From the NCBI RefSeq assembly GCF_003123685.1, contig NZ_QCYJ01000103.1:62001-126000 (forward strand): DNA of 64,000 nt, read 5' to 3'. The stretch is from Nocardia aurea. GTDB taxonomy: Bacteria; Actinomycetota; Actinomycetes; Mycobacteriales; Mycobacteriaceae. This document shows, piece after piece, positions 1-8,363 of this stretch (its first letter is position 1; the number at the start of each line of letters is the position of its first letter). The position numbers and the translations under genes were made by a program. The notes beneath the pieces were generated by a model. The model was not told the DNA's origin and did not search any database. It saw only the letters and a program-made list of their open reading frames with translations.

Positions 1-280
1 AGCAGGGGGCATCGGTATGGAGCCGGGTGCGGCGGATGGCGCCGCGTCGTCCGCGATATAGGACGGCCCCTAGTGGTCGTGTCACTGCGGGTACGAGCCC
101 GCTTCCGGCGCTGTGGACCGACCGCAACGACATACGCAGCAAACCTCCGGAAAACATGAGAAGGATCTCTCATTGATGGAACAGTTTGTGTCATCACTGT
201 TAAACATGTCAAGGAGTGTGAGAGACATCGGTCACATGATTCGTGCCATGTGATCGGTCTATCGCGAGGGTTGTTCGGGC
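1..280. other. Leader region without a supported gene
   Basis: I see no gene I can support here. One forward frame is open from base 2 to a TAG at 59-61 and could be the last 19 or so codons of an upstream gene, but this is too short to separate from chance. The remainder is more AT-rich than the coding DNA, as expected for the upstream region of the operon that follows. Confidence 0.4.
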
Positions 281-319
281 GACAGATATTGCCCAAACTA
301 GGCAATATCTGTCTAATAT
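281..319 (+). promoter_or_regulatory. Promoter with perfect 13-bp inverted repeat (operator candidate)
   Basis: The arms GACAGATATTGCC (281-293) and GGCAATATCTGTC (301-313) are perfect reverse complements with a 7-nt spacer. A -10-like TAATAT lies at 314-319 and a weak -35-like TTGCCC at 289-294 (19-nt spacing), so the palindrome would cover the promoter. Its position about 70 bases before the SDR/P450/Rieske operon suits a dimeric repressor of the TetR type. The regulator is not identified; no regulator gene is adjacent inside the window. Confidence 0.6.
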
Positions 320-384
320 GTTCGGTAAGTGGTGAGGTGAGTCACGCCATTCATGGACGGGCATTCGCCCGGTGAGGAGTTCTC

Positions 385-1203
385 GTGGGTCTTCTGGAGG
401 GCAAGGTCGCGATCGTCACCGGGGCGGGCGGTGTCATCGGTTCCGACACGGCGCGGCTGCTGGCGCAGGAGGGTGCCCGTCTCGTCCTCACCGACCTGGC
501 CGCGAGTCGCGTGGACGAGGTCGTGGGGGAGCTGAAGGACGCCGGACACGAGGCGGTCTCTGTCGTCGGGGACATCACCGCCGAGGAGACTGCGGAATCG
601 ATCGTCGCCCTCGCCATGTCCACATTCGGCCGACTCGACATCCTGGACAACAACGCCGGGGCGACCCACCTGTCCGGCCAGGACGGCGATCTGCTATGCA
701 CCACGCTCGAGCTGTGGGAGAAGTCGACCGCGATCAATGTGACCGCGCCGATGCTGCTGTGCAAACACGCCGTCCCGGCAATGACCGCCGCCGGCGGCGG
801 CTCTGTCGTCAACATCTCCTCGGGCCAGTCGCTGCGGGGCGACATCCGCAATACCGCGTACGCCGCGGGCAAGGGCGCCCTGAACTCGCTCACCCGCCAC
901 ATCGCAGTCCAGTACGGCCCCCAGGGCGTGCGATGCAACGCGATCGCACCGGGATTGATCGTCGGCGAGGAACGCGCCGCGTCGTTCCCGGTCCAGATGA
1001 GGGAGATGTTCGAGCCGAACTGCTCGATCCAGCGCCTGGGACGCCCCCGCGACATCTCGAACGCGGTCCTCTATCTGGGATCGGACCTCTCGTCGTATGT
1101 CACCGGTCAGGTGATCACGGTCGACGGAGGCATCACCGAGCAGCTCTCGACCGTCGGGCCGTCACGCGCGATGGCGCTGGCCCCGATCAATACGAAGGAA
1201 TGA
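385..1203 (+). CDS. Short-chain dehydrogenase/reductase (SDR)
   Basis: Classical SDR of 272 residues, expected to oxidise or reduce an alcohol/ketone with NAD(P) in the cytoplasm. The nucleotide motif is TGAGGVIG (residues 12-19), in which the middle Gly of the usual TGxxxGxG is Val. The NNAG motif, the catalytic Ser in NISSG and YAAGK (Tyr159, Lys163) are present, so it should be active. The start is GTG with GGTGAGGAG about 5 bases upstream. It is first in an operon with a P450 (ATGA-type junction) and Rieske oxygenase subunits; a cis-dihydrodiol dehydrogenase or hydroxy-group oxidase is a reasonable guess, but the substrate is unknown. The last 20 residues after VDGG extend beyond the usual SDR end. 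Confidence 0.9.
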   Translation: MGLLEGKVAIVTGAGGVIGSDTARLLAQEGARLVLTDLAASRVDEVVGELKDAGHEAVSVVGDITAEETAESIVALAMSTFGRLDILDNNAGATHLSGQDGDLLCTTLELWEKSTAINVTAPMLLCKHAVPAMTAAGGGSVVNISSGQSLRGDIRNTAYAAGKGALNSLTRHIAVQYGPQGVRCNAIAPGLIVGEERAASFPVQMREMFEPNCSIQRLGRPRDISNAVLYLGSDLSSYVTGQVITVDGGITEQLSTVGPSRAMALAPINTKE

Positions 1204-1208
1204 CCCGT

Positions 1209-2507
1209 ATGACCACTGAAGTGAACGAGGTCCCGACGCCGGCCCAGCTGATGGTCGAGATCAGTGAGGCATTCAGCGCAGGTTCCGTCCAAGATCCCTA
1301 TCCGGTGTTCGCGAAGTATCGCGAGACCGAACCGGTGCGTCACGGCGATGTGCTCGCGGAGTTCGGTACACCGTCGATGGCCGGAGGTTTCAACGGCGAG
1401 CGCGACGTCTACTCGGTCTTCAAATTCGAGGACTGCCTGACCCTGCTCAAGGACACCGAGACATTCCCGAGCGAGGCGGTCTCGGCGGCTTTCCGTCCGC
1501 TGCTCGGCAAGGTGGTCACCGGTGTGGATGGGCAGGAGCATTCGCGCCTGCGCAAACTGCTGATGCCCGGTCTGGGCCGACAGAACTTCGATTCCTGGGG
1601 TGCCGATATCGTCGAACCGGTGCTGAGGCGGATGATCTCGGAACTCTCGCAGCGGGGCGACCGCGCCGACCTCACCGAGTTCGTCGTGAATTTTCCGGTC
1701 AGGATCGTCTACGAGATCCTCGGCTTCCCCGCCGACGACCAGGAGAGATTCCACGATTTCCAGACCAAGGCCCTGACGATCCTGCTGGGCTTCGGCAGTA
1801 CCGATCCGGCCAAGAAGGGGCAGGCGGCGATCAACCGGGAGCGGGCGATCGCCTCGGTCAAGGCGTTGTACGACGACCTACTGCCGATCGTGCGGAGGCG
1901 CCGATCGGAAGGAGCGCCCGGTAACAGTCTCATCTCGCATCTGCTGCGGGTGGAGGTCGACGGGGAAACGCTCACCGACGACGAGGTGGTCGTGTTCACC
2001 CGTTCGCTGCTGCCCGCGGCGGCCGAAACGACGACCCGTTCCTTCGGCAACGTCCTGGTTCTGTTGCTCAATCGCCCGGAGGTGCTCGCCGAAGTGCGCG
2101 CCGACCGCGATCTGGTGCCGAAGACGATCACCGAGGGCACCCGGTTCGAGCCGGTCTCGATGGTTGCCGCCCGCACGGCGACGCGCGATGTCGAGGTCCG
2201 CGGCGTCACCATCCCGGAGGGGTCCGGTGTCACGATCGTCAAAGGGTCGGGTCTGCGTGACCCTGACGCGTGGCCGAACCCGGATACCTTCGATATCCGC
2301 CGCGCGATGAACAAGCCCAACATCGCCTTCGGCTTCGGCCCCCACACATGCATGGGGATGAACCTCGCCAAGCTCGAGATGAGCAAGGCGCTGAACCTGA
2401 TGCTCGACGAGTTCCCGAGGCTGCGTGCCGACGAGGACGCCGAGCCGCTCGCGATCCGGGGTGCCAACCTCCGCCAGCCGACGTCGATCAATGTCCGGTG
2501 GGACTGA
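1209..2507 (+). CDS. Cytochrome P450
   Basis: Soluble bacterial P450 of about 432 residues. The haem loop FGFGPHTCMG puts the cysteine ligand near residue 381; the I-helix reads AAAETTTR (the acid-Thr pair used in O2 activation), and the ExxR of helix K is in TEGTR. Monooxygenation needs electrons from a ferredoxin and reductase, neither of which is in this operon; candidates lie at 14980, 30561 and 20294. An ATG at 1200 overlaps the SDR stop, but AAGGA at 1195-1199 is correctly spaced (9 nt) only for the ATG at 1209, which I chose. Placement between an SDR and Rieske subunits suggests successive oxidation of one substrate. CYP family not assigned. Confidence 0.93.
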   Translation: MTTEVNEVPTPAQLMVEISEAFSAGSVQDPYPVFAKYRETEPVRHGDVLAEFGTPSMAGGFNGERDVYSVFKFEDCLTLLKDTETFPSEAVSAAFRPLLGKVVTGVDGQEHSRLRKLLMPGLGRQNFDSWGADIVEPVLRRMISELSQRGDRADLTEFVVNFPVRIVYEILGFPADDQERFHDFQTKALTILLGFGSTDPAKKGQAAINRERAIASVKALYDDLLPIVRRRRSEGAPGNSLISHLLRVEVDGETLTDDEVVVFTRSLLPAAAETTTRSFGNVLVLLLNRPEVLAEVRADRDLVPKTITEGTRFEPVSMVAARTATRDVEVRGVTIPEGSGVTIVKGSGLRDPDAWPNPDTFDIRRAMNKPNIAFGFGPHTCMGMNLAKLEMSKALNLMLDEFPRLRADEDAEPLAIRGANLRQPTSINVRWD

Positions 2508-2562
2508 GCCCGGTCCACGAGGTTGCGTCGCTACACATCCACCACCCGAGGAGTGAGAACCC

Positions 2563-3999
2563 ATGACGATAGAAATGGGATGTACAAAGGTCACCGGGCC
2601 GATCCTGTCCGACGGCACACCGCTGGCCGATTTGATCGATCTCGAGAAACACGAGGTGTCGATGCGGCTTCTCAGTGACCCCGAGGTGTTCCGGCTCGAA
2701 CTCGAGCGGCTCTTCAGCCGCGCGTGGACGGTGCTCGCTCACGAGACTGAGATCCCAGAGCCGTTCGACTATGTGTCACGTGACATCGGTCTGGATCCGG
2801 TGATCGTCACGCGCTCACGCAACGGCGAGATCAATGTCGTGCTGAATGTCTGCACACACCGCGGAATGCAGGTGTGTCGTGCGGAAGCGGGCAACGAGAA
2901 GCAGTTCAAGTGTCCATATCACGGCTGGAGTTTCAACGAGCAGGGCCGTTTCATGGGTTCGCCCGTCGCCAGGGAGAACATGCACGGCGCGTTCCACAGC
3001 AAGGAAGAACTCGGGCTGAAGAAGGCCCGGGTGGAGCAGTACTCGGGATTCGTGTTCGCCACCTGGGATCCCGACGCGCCCTCGTTGGAGGAGTACCTCG
3101 GGGAGATCAAGTTCTATCAGGACCTGATGTTCGCGCGCAGCGAATCGGGCTTGGAGGTCCTGGGCCCACCCCAGCGCTTCATCATCCCGGCGAACTGGAA
3201 ATGCCCCGGCGAGCAGCACGCGGGCGACGGCTACCACGCGATGACCCTGCACCGCTCTATCAACGAACTCGCCGCCTCGGAGTCGGACGACTCGTCCATG
3301 TACGGCATCGACGTGAGCGCCAACGGCCACGGCCTGCGTCTCATCGACCGGCGCAAAGGCAAGTGGAAGAACAACCGCGAGGCCGTCCTCGCGGCGCAGA
3401 GTCTGCCCCCGTTCGAGAAACTTCGCACGATCATGCTTCCCCCCGGCATGACCACGGAAATGGCCGAGCAGCTCGCGGATACCCTCACCGAGGATCAGAT
3501 GACTGTGCTGGCGGACTACCCGCCGAGCGTCGGGGGCCTGTTCCCGAATATGGGCACCTTCTGCTTCGAATTCCCGACCCCGATGGGCATGGCGGCCATC
3601 ATCAGCTGGCATTCCTTCGTGCCGAAGGGCCCGGACAAATTCGAGTTCATCAACTGGTTCCTCGTGGAGAAGGACGCGCCCCCGGAGTTCAAGGACCTGA
3701 TGCGCCGGGCGTCCACCCTCGGCCTTGGCAGCACCGGATTCGTCGAAACCGACGACGCCGACACCTGGCCGTTGATGACCGCCGCGTCGAAGGGCTACAT
3801 GGGCAGCCAGGGCACCATCAAGTACGGCGCTCTGACCGGCGAAGACCAGCCACTGACCGGCTATTGGGACAAGGGCGAGTTCCCCGGCGGCGGGCACCTC
3901 TACCCCGGCTTCACCAAGGACGACTCCCAGTGGAACTGGTGGCTGCGGTGGCGCGACTTCATGCTCGATGACCCGTGGGGCCCGGACGCCCACCACTGA
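2563..3999 (+). CDS. Rieske non-haem iron oxygenase, alpha subunit
   Basis: Catalytic large subunit (478 residues) of a ring-hydroxylating oxygenase. The N-terminal Rieske 2Fe-2S domain has CTHRG (Cys97, His99) and CPYHGW (Cys117, His120). The C-terminal domain carries the mononuclear iron site with DGYHAMTLHRS (His225, His230) and a later Asp, probably in VETDDADTW. The Asp just before the first His, which links Rieske and iron centres, is conserved. GAGGAGTGAG lies upstream of the ATG. With the beta subunit next door it should form an alpha3beta3 enzyme; ferredoxin and reductase must come from elsewhere. The length is slightly above the usual 430-460. Dioxygenation of an aromatic or hydroxylation of an alicyclic compound are both possible. 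Confidence 0.93.
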   Translation: MTIEMGCTKVTGPILSDGTPLADLIDLEKHEVSMRLLSDPEVFRLELERLFSRAWTVLAHETEIPEPFDYVSRDIGLDPVIVTRSRNGEINVVLNVCTHRGMQVCRAEAGNEKQFKCPYHGWSFNEQGRFMGSPVARENMHGAFHSKEELGLKKARVEQYSGFVFATWDPDAPSLEEYLGEIKFYQDLMFARSESGLEVLGPPQRFIIPANWKCPGEQHAGDGYHAMTLHRSINELAASESDDSSMYGIDVSANGHGLRLIDRRKGKWKNNREAVLAAQSLPPFEKLRTIMLPPGMTTEMAEQLADTLTEDQMTVLADYPPSVGGLFPNMGTFCFEFPTPMGMAAIISWHSFVPKGPDKFEFINWFLVEKDAPPEFKDLMRRASTLGLGSTGFVETDDADTWPLMTAASKGYMGSQGTIKYGALTGEDQPLTGYWDKGEFPGGGHLYPGFTKDDSQWNWWLRWRDFMLDDPWGPDAHH

Positions 4000-4025
4000 G
4001 AACATCGACGAAGAGAGGCACAGCG

Positions 4026-4595
4026 ATGACCGAGACCGCAACGCCGGTCCAGCAGGGGCCCGTACCCGACTTCGGGGTCCGGGTGAGCTCCGGGGATCCG
4101 CGCTACCACCGGATCGTGGACTGGCTCCACGACGAGACCGCGCTCCTGGACGGCGGGCACACGATCGCTTGGACCAAGCTCATCGCCGAGGACATCGTCT
4201 ATCGGATTCCCGTGCGTCAGACCCGTTTGCGGGATGACACGCGATCGCAGTTCGCGGACAACATGTTCCACTACGACGAGAACCATACGACGCTGACGAT
4301 GAAGATCCTGCGGCTGGCGACGACCGCGAGCCCGTGGTGCGAGAATCCGGTATCGCGCTCGCGTCGCCTGGTCACGAACATCCGCGTCTTCGAGGGCACG
4401 ACCCCGGACGAGTTCACGGTCATCAGCTCGGTGCTGATAACTCGCAACCGCCACTCCGAGTCGGTGCCGCTGATCATGTCGGGTGAACGCAACGATGTGC
4501 TGCGGCGCGACGGCTCCGGCTTCCTGCTTACGCGCCGCACCTTCCTGATGGACCAGTCCACGGTGGGATTCCCCAACATGACCATCATCCTGTAG
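4026..4595 (+). CDS. Rieske oxygenase, beta (small) subunit
   Basis: Protein of 189 residues with the SnoaL/NTF2-like cone fold typical of aromatic-ring-hydroxylating beta subunits: an acidic N-terminal helix (YHRIVDWLHDETALLD), then DIVYRIPVRQTR, FHYDENHTTL and a C-terminal RRTFLMDQSTVGFPNMTIIL. These are the family landmarks. It has no cofactor; it stabilises the hexamer and can affect substrate range. It follows the alpha gene by 26 bases with GAAGAGAGG as ribosome site. An in-frame ATG at 3975 is possible but overlaps the alpha gene and lacks a ribosome site. It ends the operon. Confidence 0.9.
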   Translation: MTETATPVQQGPVPDFGVRVSSGDPRYHRIVDWLHDETALLDGGHTIAWTKLIAEDIVYRIPVRQTRLRDDTRSQFADNMFHYDENHTTLTMKILRLATTASPWCENPVSRSRRLVTNIRVFEGTTPDEFTVISSVLITRNRHSESVPLIMSGERNDVLRRDGSGFLLTRRTFLMDQSTVGFPNMTIIL

Positions 4596-4620
4596 GTCGT
4601 CGCACCTCGGGTCCCGGACA

Positions 4621-4696
4621 GCGCAGAATGCCGCGCCCGTTCGCTTCAAGCGAACCGGTGCCGCATTCGTCTGTGCGAGCGGGTTCAGGCGAACCG
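4621..4696. terminator. Hairpin-rich gap between convergent genes
   Basis: GTTCGCTT-C-AAGCGAAC (4639-4655) is a perfect 8-bp inverted repeat inside a larger imperfect one (GCGCAGAATG against GCATTCGTCTGTGC), and a second small one, GTTCAGGCGAAC, ends at about 4695. There is no T tract. The position between the plus-strand Rieske operon and minus-strand genes suits a bidirectional terminator. Confidence 0.4.
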
Positions 4697-4697
4697 T

Positions 4698-4970
4698 TCA
4701 GGTCAGGCCGACCGGGGCGGTGACGATCGAGGTGAGGCCGTGCCGACGGCTCCGCGGAGGGGGTGTGCGTCGAACTCGTCCAAACCGACGCGATCATCGA
4801 CCACCACGACGACCGCGTGTGTCTGGGCGCTCATGAGATTGGGGCCCGCGTAGACCTCATCGATCCCGCTCGCGTCGCCGGCCACGTCGCGCAGCAGCGC
4901 GCCGATCCGGCCGACGACGTCGGGGGTGCTGTCCGGGCCCCAGACCGAAAGCGGTGGCATGGATATGCAT
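4698..4970 (-). pseudogene. Stress-responsive A/B-barrel (Dabb) domain protein, frameshifted
   Basis: The central frame reads VVGRIGALLRDVAGDAS, GIDEVYAGPNL, THAVVVVVDDRVGLDEF and DAHPLR, which is the Dabb fold pattern (helix, G.....G.NL, strand, D...L..Y..HP). The natural start seems to be the ATG at 4970 (MHIHATAFGLG), 21 bases after the SDR stop and behind GAAGAAA, but the frame must lose one G near 4941-4946 to enter the conserved part. A second shift near 4737 is needed to read the family-like ending (ALTSIVTAPVGLT, stop at 4698). Without the shifts an 85-residue frame from 4960 to 4703 exists, ending in a non-homologous tail. Either a decayed gene or two errors in short homopolymers. 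Dabb proteins act as small dimeric enzymes or are of unknown function. Confidence 0.55.
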
Positions 4971-4991
4971 TGGCAGTTTCTTCGGTCGCGG

Positions 4992-5789
4992 TCAGGAAGC
5001 GAAGGCGGTGAGGTCGGGCGGTCGCGACTGGTAACCGGGCAGGTGCAGTCCACCGTCGACGTGGATGAGTTCGCCGGTGACGTAGCGCGACATCTCGGAG
5101 GCGAGGAACACCGCGACCGGTGCGATGTCGTGTTCCGGGTCGCCGTTGCGGCCCAGCGGCTTCAACGCCGCAGATCGTTCGGCGAAGCCGGGGATCTCTT
5201 CGACGTAATTCATGAACTGGCTGCCCATGCCGGCGGGTGCGATGGCGTTGACCCGGATGCCGAATCGGCCCCACTCGTGGGCGGCATTGCGGGTGAGTCC
5301 CATGATCGCGGACTTGGTCACCACGTAGTCCGCGTTGAGCCAGGCGCCTGTCTCGACGTCTATCGAGCTGAAGTTGATGATCGAGCCGCCGCCGCGTGCC
5401 CGCAGGTGCGGTCGGGCGGCGTGCATCGCCCACCACGCGGCCCACAGCCCCGCGTGCAGAGTGCCGTCGAGGATCTCGTCGGTCTTCTGCTCGAGTGGTA
5501 GCCGCGGTGAGAGGGTGATCGCGTTGTTCACCAGGATGTCGAGCCCGCCGAACGTTTTCACGGCGGCGTCGACGGCGGCCAGGACCTGATCCTTCTCCCG
5601 GACATCGGTAGCGACGATATGGACTCGGTCGTCTCCCTCGTAGTCGTGGCGCAGTGCTTCGCAGCGCGCGGCGTCGTACTCGGCGACGAGGACCCGCGCA
5701 CCCTCCTGCGCGAATCGGGTCACCATGCCGCGGCCGAAGCCCGCGCCGCCCCCCGTGATCAGGGCGATCTTGTCCTCTAGCAGGGGCAT
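4992..5789 (-). CDS. Short-chain dehydrogenase/reductase (SDR)
   Basis: SDR of 265 residues: cofactor motif TGGGAGFG at 12-19, NNA at 88-90 (the following Gly is Ile), Ser near 141 and Tyr155-x3-Lys159 (YVVTK). FabG-like C-terminus with VTGELIHVDGG. The start ATG has GGAAGGA 8 bases upstream. It lies downstream of, and in the same direction as, the mycofactocin-type SDR, separated by 74 bases, so the two are probably cotranscribed. It probably oxidises a secondary alcohol intermediate made by the neighbouring oxygenases. Substrate unknown. Confidence 0.88.
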   Translation of the reverse strand: MPLLEDKIALITGGGAGFGRGMVTRFAQEGARVLVAEYDAARCEALRHDYEGDDRVHIVATDVREKDQVLAAVDAAVKTFGGLDILVNNAITLSPRLPLEQKTDEILDGTLHAGLWAAWWAMHAARPHLRARGGGSIINFSSIDVETGAWLNADYVVTKSAIMGLTRNAAHEWGRFGIRVNAIAPAGMGSQFMNYVEEIPGFAERSAALKPLGRNGDPEHDIAPVAVFLASEMSRYVTGELIHVDGGLHLPGYQSRPPDLTAFAS

Positions 5790-5863
5790 AGCGAGTCCTT
5801 CCCGATGCGACGAGCGGCGCCCGGCCGGGGCTGTACGCCGCTGTTGGTGAGCATGATCGAACT

Positions 5864-6688
5864 CTATTTGGCGGTCAGGCCCGCGTCGATCTTGAGAACG
5901 CTGCCGGTGAAGTACTTGCCGGTCGTGTTGTCGGCGAGGAAGAGGACGGTCTCGCTGACGTCCTCGGCGGTGATCATCTGGACCGGCAGCAGGTTGCTCA
6001 TATCGCCCAGCACCTCCGCGTTCTGGGCCATGAACGGGAATGCCTCGGGGTTCTCCGTCATCATCGGCGTGGCGACGCCGGTGGGTGCGATCGCGGTGAC
6101 ACGAATGTTGTAGCGGCCGAGGTAGTTCGCGTACATCTGGGCCAAGCCGATGACACCGAGTTTGGCGATGCCGTAGGCGTCGTCGCCGCCGTTGGCGGTG
6201 GTCTTGCCGAGCAGCGCCGCCGAGGAGCTGATCAGGATGAATGCGCCGCCCTGGCCACGTTCGACCATGTGCGGATAGGCGACCTGGATCGCGTTGCGAA
6301 CGCCGCTGAGCATCACGCCGATGCCGACGTCCCAGGCCTCGACGTTGTCGCGCTCCTTGGTGTTGAACATCACGATGCCCGCGTTCGCGATCACCGTGTC
6401 GATGTGTCCGAACTCGGCGACACCGGCTTCGAAGGACTCTTTCATGCCGTCGAAGTCGCGGACGTCGCATTTGAAGGTGAGCATTCGTCGGCCGGTTTTC
6501 TCGACCAGTCGCTTGGTCTCGGCGAGGTCGCCTTCGGTGCCGAGGTTGTAGGGGACCACCTCGATGTTCTCGCAGATGTCGATGCCGACGATGTCGGCTC
6601 CTTCTTCTGCCAGCCGCACCGCGTGCGACCGGCCCTGGCCGCGCGCCGCGCCGGTGATGAATGCGACGCGCCCGTCCATTCTGCCCAT
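5864..6688 (-). CDS. Mycofactocin-coupled-type SDR
   Basis: SDR of 274 residues with the hallmark GAARGQGRSHAVRLAEEGAD of the family whose NAD(H) stays bound and is recycled through the peptide-derived cofactor mycofactocin. Active site residues are in YGIAK. Family length and C-terminus (KIDAGLTAK) are normal. Established knowledge: these enzymes oxidise alcohols in mycobacteria and relatives and are linked to the mycofactocin genes, none of which are in this window. AGAAGGTGG supports the first ATG; a second ATG three codons in is possible. Divergent from the aldehyde dehydrogenase, which suggests a two-step alcohol to aldehyde to acid oxidation. Confidence 0.9.
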   Translation of the reverse strand: MGRMDGRVAFITGAARGQGRSHAVRLAEEGADIVGIDICENIEVVPYNLGTEGDLAETKRLVEKTGRRMLTFKCDVRDFDGMKESFEAGVAEFGHIDTVIANAGIVMFNTKERDNVEAWDVGIGVMLSGVRNAIQVAYPHMVERGQGGAFILISSSAALLGKTTANGGDDAYGIAKLGVIGLAQMYANYLGRYNIRVTAIAPTGVATPMMTENPEAFPFMAQNAEVLGDMSNLLPVQMITAEDVSETVLFLADNTTGKYFTGSVLKIDAGLTAK

Positions 6689-6837
6689 GTGCCACCTTCT
6701 CTGCCTGTTCGTTGCCCGCTCCTGCGAGACAACGCGAATGTACAGAAGGTACGACTCTTGTGCAATTAGTCACATTAGATCTATTGTCGGAGCGTGGTGT
6801 GGCCACCGCAGTGGGACGCGGACGACGGAGGATGGAT

Positions 6838-8292
6838 ATGGAGCTCGACCAGCAGCGGATGCTCATCGACGGAGAACTCGTCGGGGCCACCGGCAGTCGC
6901 GAGTACGACAATGTCAACCCGGCGAACGAAGAGGTCATCGGAACGGCGCCGGATGCCACGACCGAGGACGTCGAACGTGCGCTGACGGCCGCGCGCCGAG
7001 CCTTCGACGAGGGCAGATGGGCCGAAGACGTCGATTTCCGACGTCATTGCCTCACCCAACTCCAGGCGGAGTTGCGGGCGAACATCGACATGATCCGCGC
7101 GGCGCACACGGCCGAGGTGGGCATGCCGGTCGGTCTCGCGCGGGCCATCGGCGTCGACGCACCCGTGGAGTGGCTGGGCTACTGGCCGGAGCTGATGGGC
7201 ACCTATGGGTGGGAGACCGAGCGACCCGTCACCGAATTCATGGGGGTGAAATCGAAGCGCATCGTCCGCCGGGAGCCCGGCGGCGTCGTCGGTGCGATCA
7301 CGCCGTGGAACTACCCGTTCCAACTGAATCTCGCGAAGCTGGGCGCGCCGCTCGCGGCGGGCTGCACCGTCGTACTCAAGGGGGCGCCGGACACCCCGTT
7401 CTCCGCCACGCTCCTGGCCGAGGCGGTGTCGCGCACCGATATCCCAGCCGGTGTCGTGAACATCGTGACGACCAAGGACAACGCGGTGGCCGAGCTCTTG
7501 ACCACGCATCCTGCGGTCGACCACGTCACTTTCACCGGGTCGACCCAGATCGGCAAGCTGATCATGCGCAACGGCTCGGAGACGGTGAAGAAGGTGTCAC
7601 TGGAGCTGGGGGGCAAGAGCGCCGCGATCATCCTCGACGATGCGGACCTGACCCAGATCCTCCCTTTGGCGGCCGGGATCGTGTGTCTGCACGCGGGCCA
7701 GGGCTGTGCGCTGATGACGCGTGTCCTGGTGCCGAAATCGCAGATGGGTTTCGCCACGGAGATCGTGAAGGCGGTTTACGGTCAGCTCCCCTACGGTGAC
7801 CCGCAGGACCCCGTGAACATGATGGGGCCGCTCATCAACGCCAGGCAGCGTGACCGGGTGCTCGACTACATCGAGGCGGGCAAGCGGGAGGCCGACCTCA
7901 TCGTGGGCGGCGGCCCCGCCGAGCAGTTCGACAAGGGCTTCTGGGTTCAGCCGACCGCGTTCGCCGATGTGTCGAACGACGCCAGGATCGCGCGGGAGGA
8001 GATCTTCGGTCCGGTCCTGTCCCTCATCGGATACGACGACGAGCAGGACGCGATCAGGATCGCGAACGATTCGCCCTACGGCCTGTCCGGTTCGGTCTTC
8101 AGCGCCGACATCGAGCGGGCCGCGCGGGTCGCCCGTCGGGTCCGGACCGGCACGATCGGTGTCAACGGTGGCGGGTTCACTGCCCCGGACACGCCGTACG
8201 GCGGGTACAAGCAGAGCGGGATCGGGCGCGAATACGGCGTCGAGGGACTCGAGGAGTTCCTCGAGATCAAGGCGATCGGTATCCCGTTGTGA
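6838..8292 (+). CDS. NAD-dependent aldehyde dehydrogenase
   Basis: Aldehyde dehydrogenase of about 484 residues, oxidising an aldehyde to the acid. It has TPWNYPF (cofactor region), FTGSTQIGK, the general base in LELGGKS (Glu near 256) and the nucleophile in AGQGCALMTR (Cys near 290), plus EEIFGPVL. The ATG at 6838 is spaced 6 nt from GGAGG, whereas an ATG two codons earlier touches it, so I chose 6838. Divergent from two SDR genes across a gap holding AT-rich promoter sequence. Ends in a strong hairpin. Acyl-CoA-forming activity is not suggested by the motifs. Confidence 0.93.
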   Translation: MELDQQRMLIDGELVGATGSREYDNVNPANEEVIGTAPDATTEDVERALTAARRAFDEGRWAEDVDFRRHCLTQLQAELRANIDMIRAAHTAEVGMPVGLARAIGVDAPVEWLGYWPELMGTYGWETERPVTEFMGVKSKRIVRREPGGVVGAITPWNYPFQLNLAKLGAPLAAGCTVVLKGAPDTPFSATLLAEAVSRTDIPAGVVNIVTTKDNAVAELLTTHPAVDHVTFTGSTQIGKLIMRNGSETVKKVSLELGGKSAAIILDDADLTQILPLAAGIVCLHAGQGCALMTRVLVPKSQMGFATEIVKAVYGQLPYGDPQDPVNMMGPLINARQRDRVLDYIEAGKREADLIVGGGPAEQFDKGFWVQPTAFADVSNDARIAREEIFGPVLSLIGYDDEQDAIRIANDSPYGLSGSVFSADIERAARVARRVRTGTIGVNGGGFTAPDTPYGGYKQSGIGREYGVEGLEEFLEIKAIGIPL

Positions 8293-8321
8293 GCTAACGA
8301 CTTTCGACCCAGTCCATGGAG

Positions 8322-8353
8322 ACCGGGCCCGAGCATCGGCTCGGGCCCGGTTT
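8322..8353. terminator. Bidirectional terminator hairpin
   Basis: ACCGGGCCCGAG (8322-8333) and CTCGGGCCCGGT (8340-8351) pair perfectly over 12 bp around a 6-nt loop and are followed by TTT. It separates the convergent aldehyde dehydrogenase and TetR genes. Confidence 0.85.
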
Positions 8354-8363
8354 CGCGAGCTTT

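Noticed and set aside
372..2507. A single 711-residue protein joining an N-terminal Arg-rich part to the P450
   Set aside because: The N-terminal 279 residues are the shadow of the SDR in another frame; the P450 begins at 1209 with its own ribosome site.
2815..4041. Long minus-strand frame of 408 codons opposite the Rieske alpha gene
   Set aside because: Antisense shadow typical of high-GC DNA; no domain, low-complexity Arg/His/Glu composition.
4992..6959. Minus-strand frame of 655 codons that would fuse two SDRs
   Set aside because: Only its last 265 codons are SDR-like; the earlier part is the shadow of the separate mycofactocin-type SDR in another frame.
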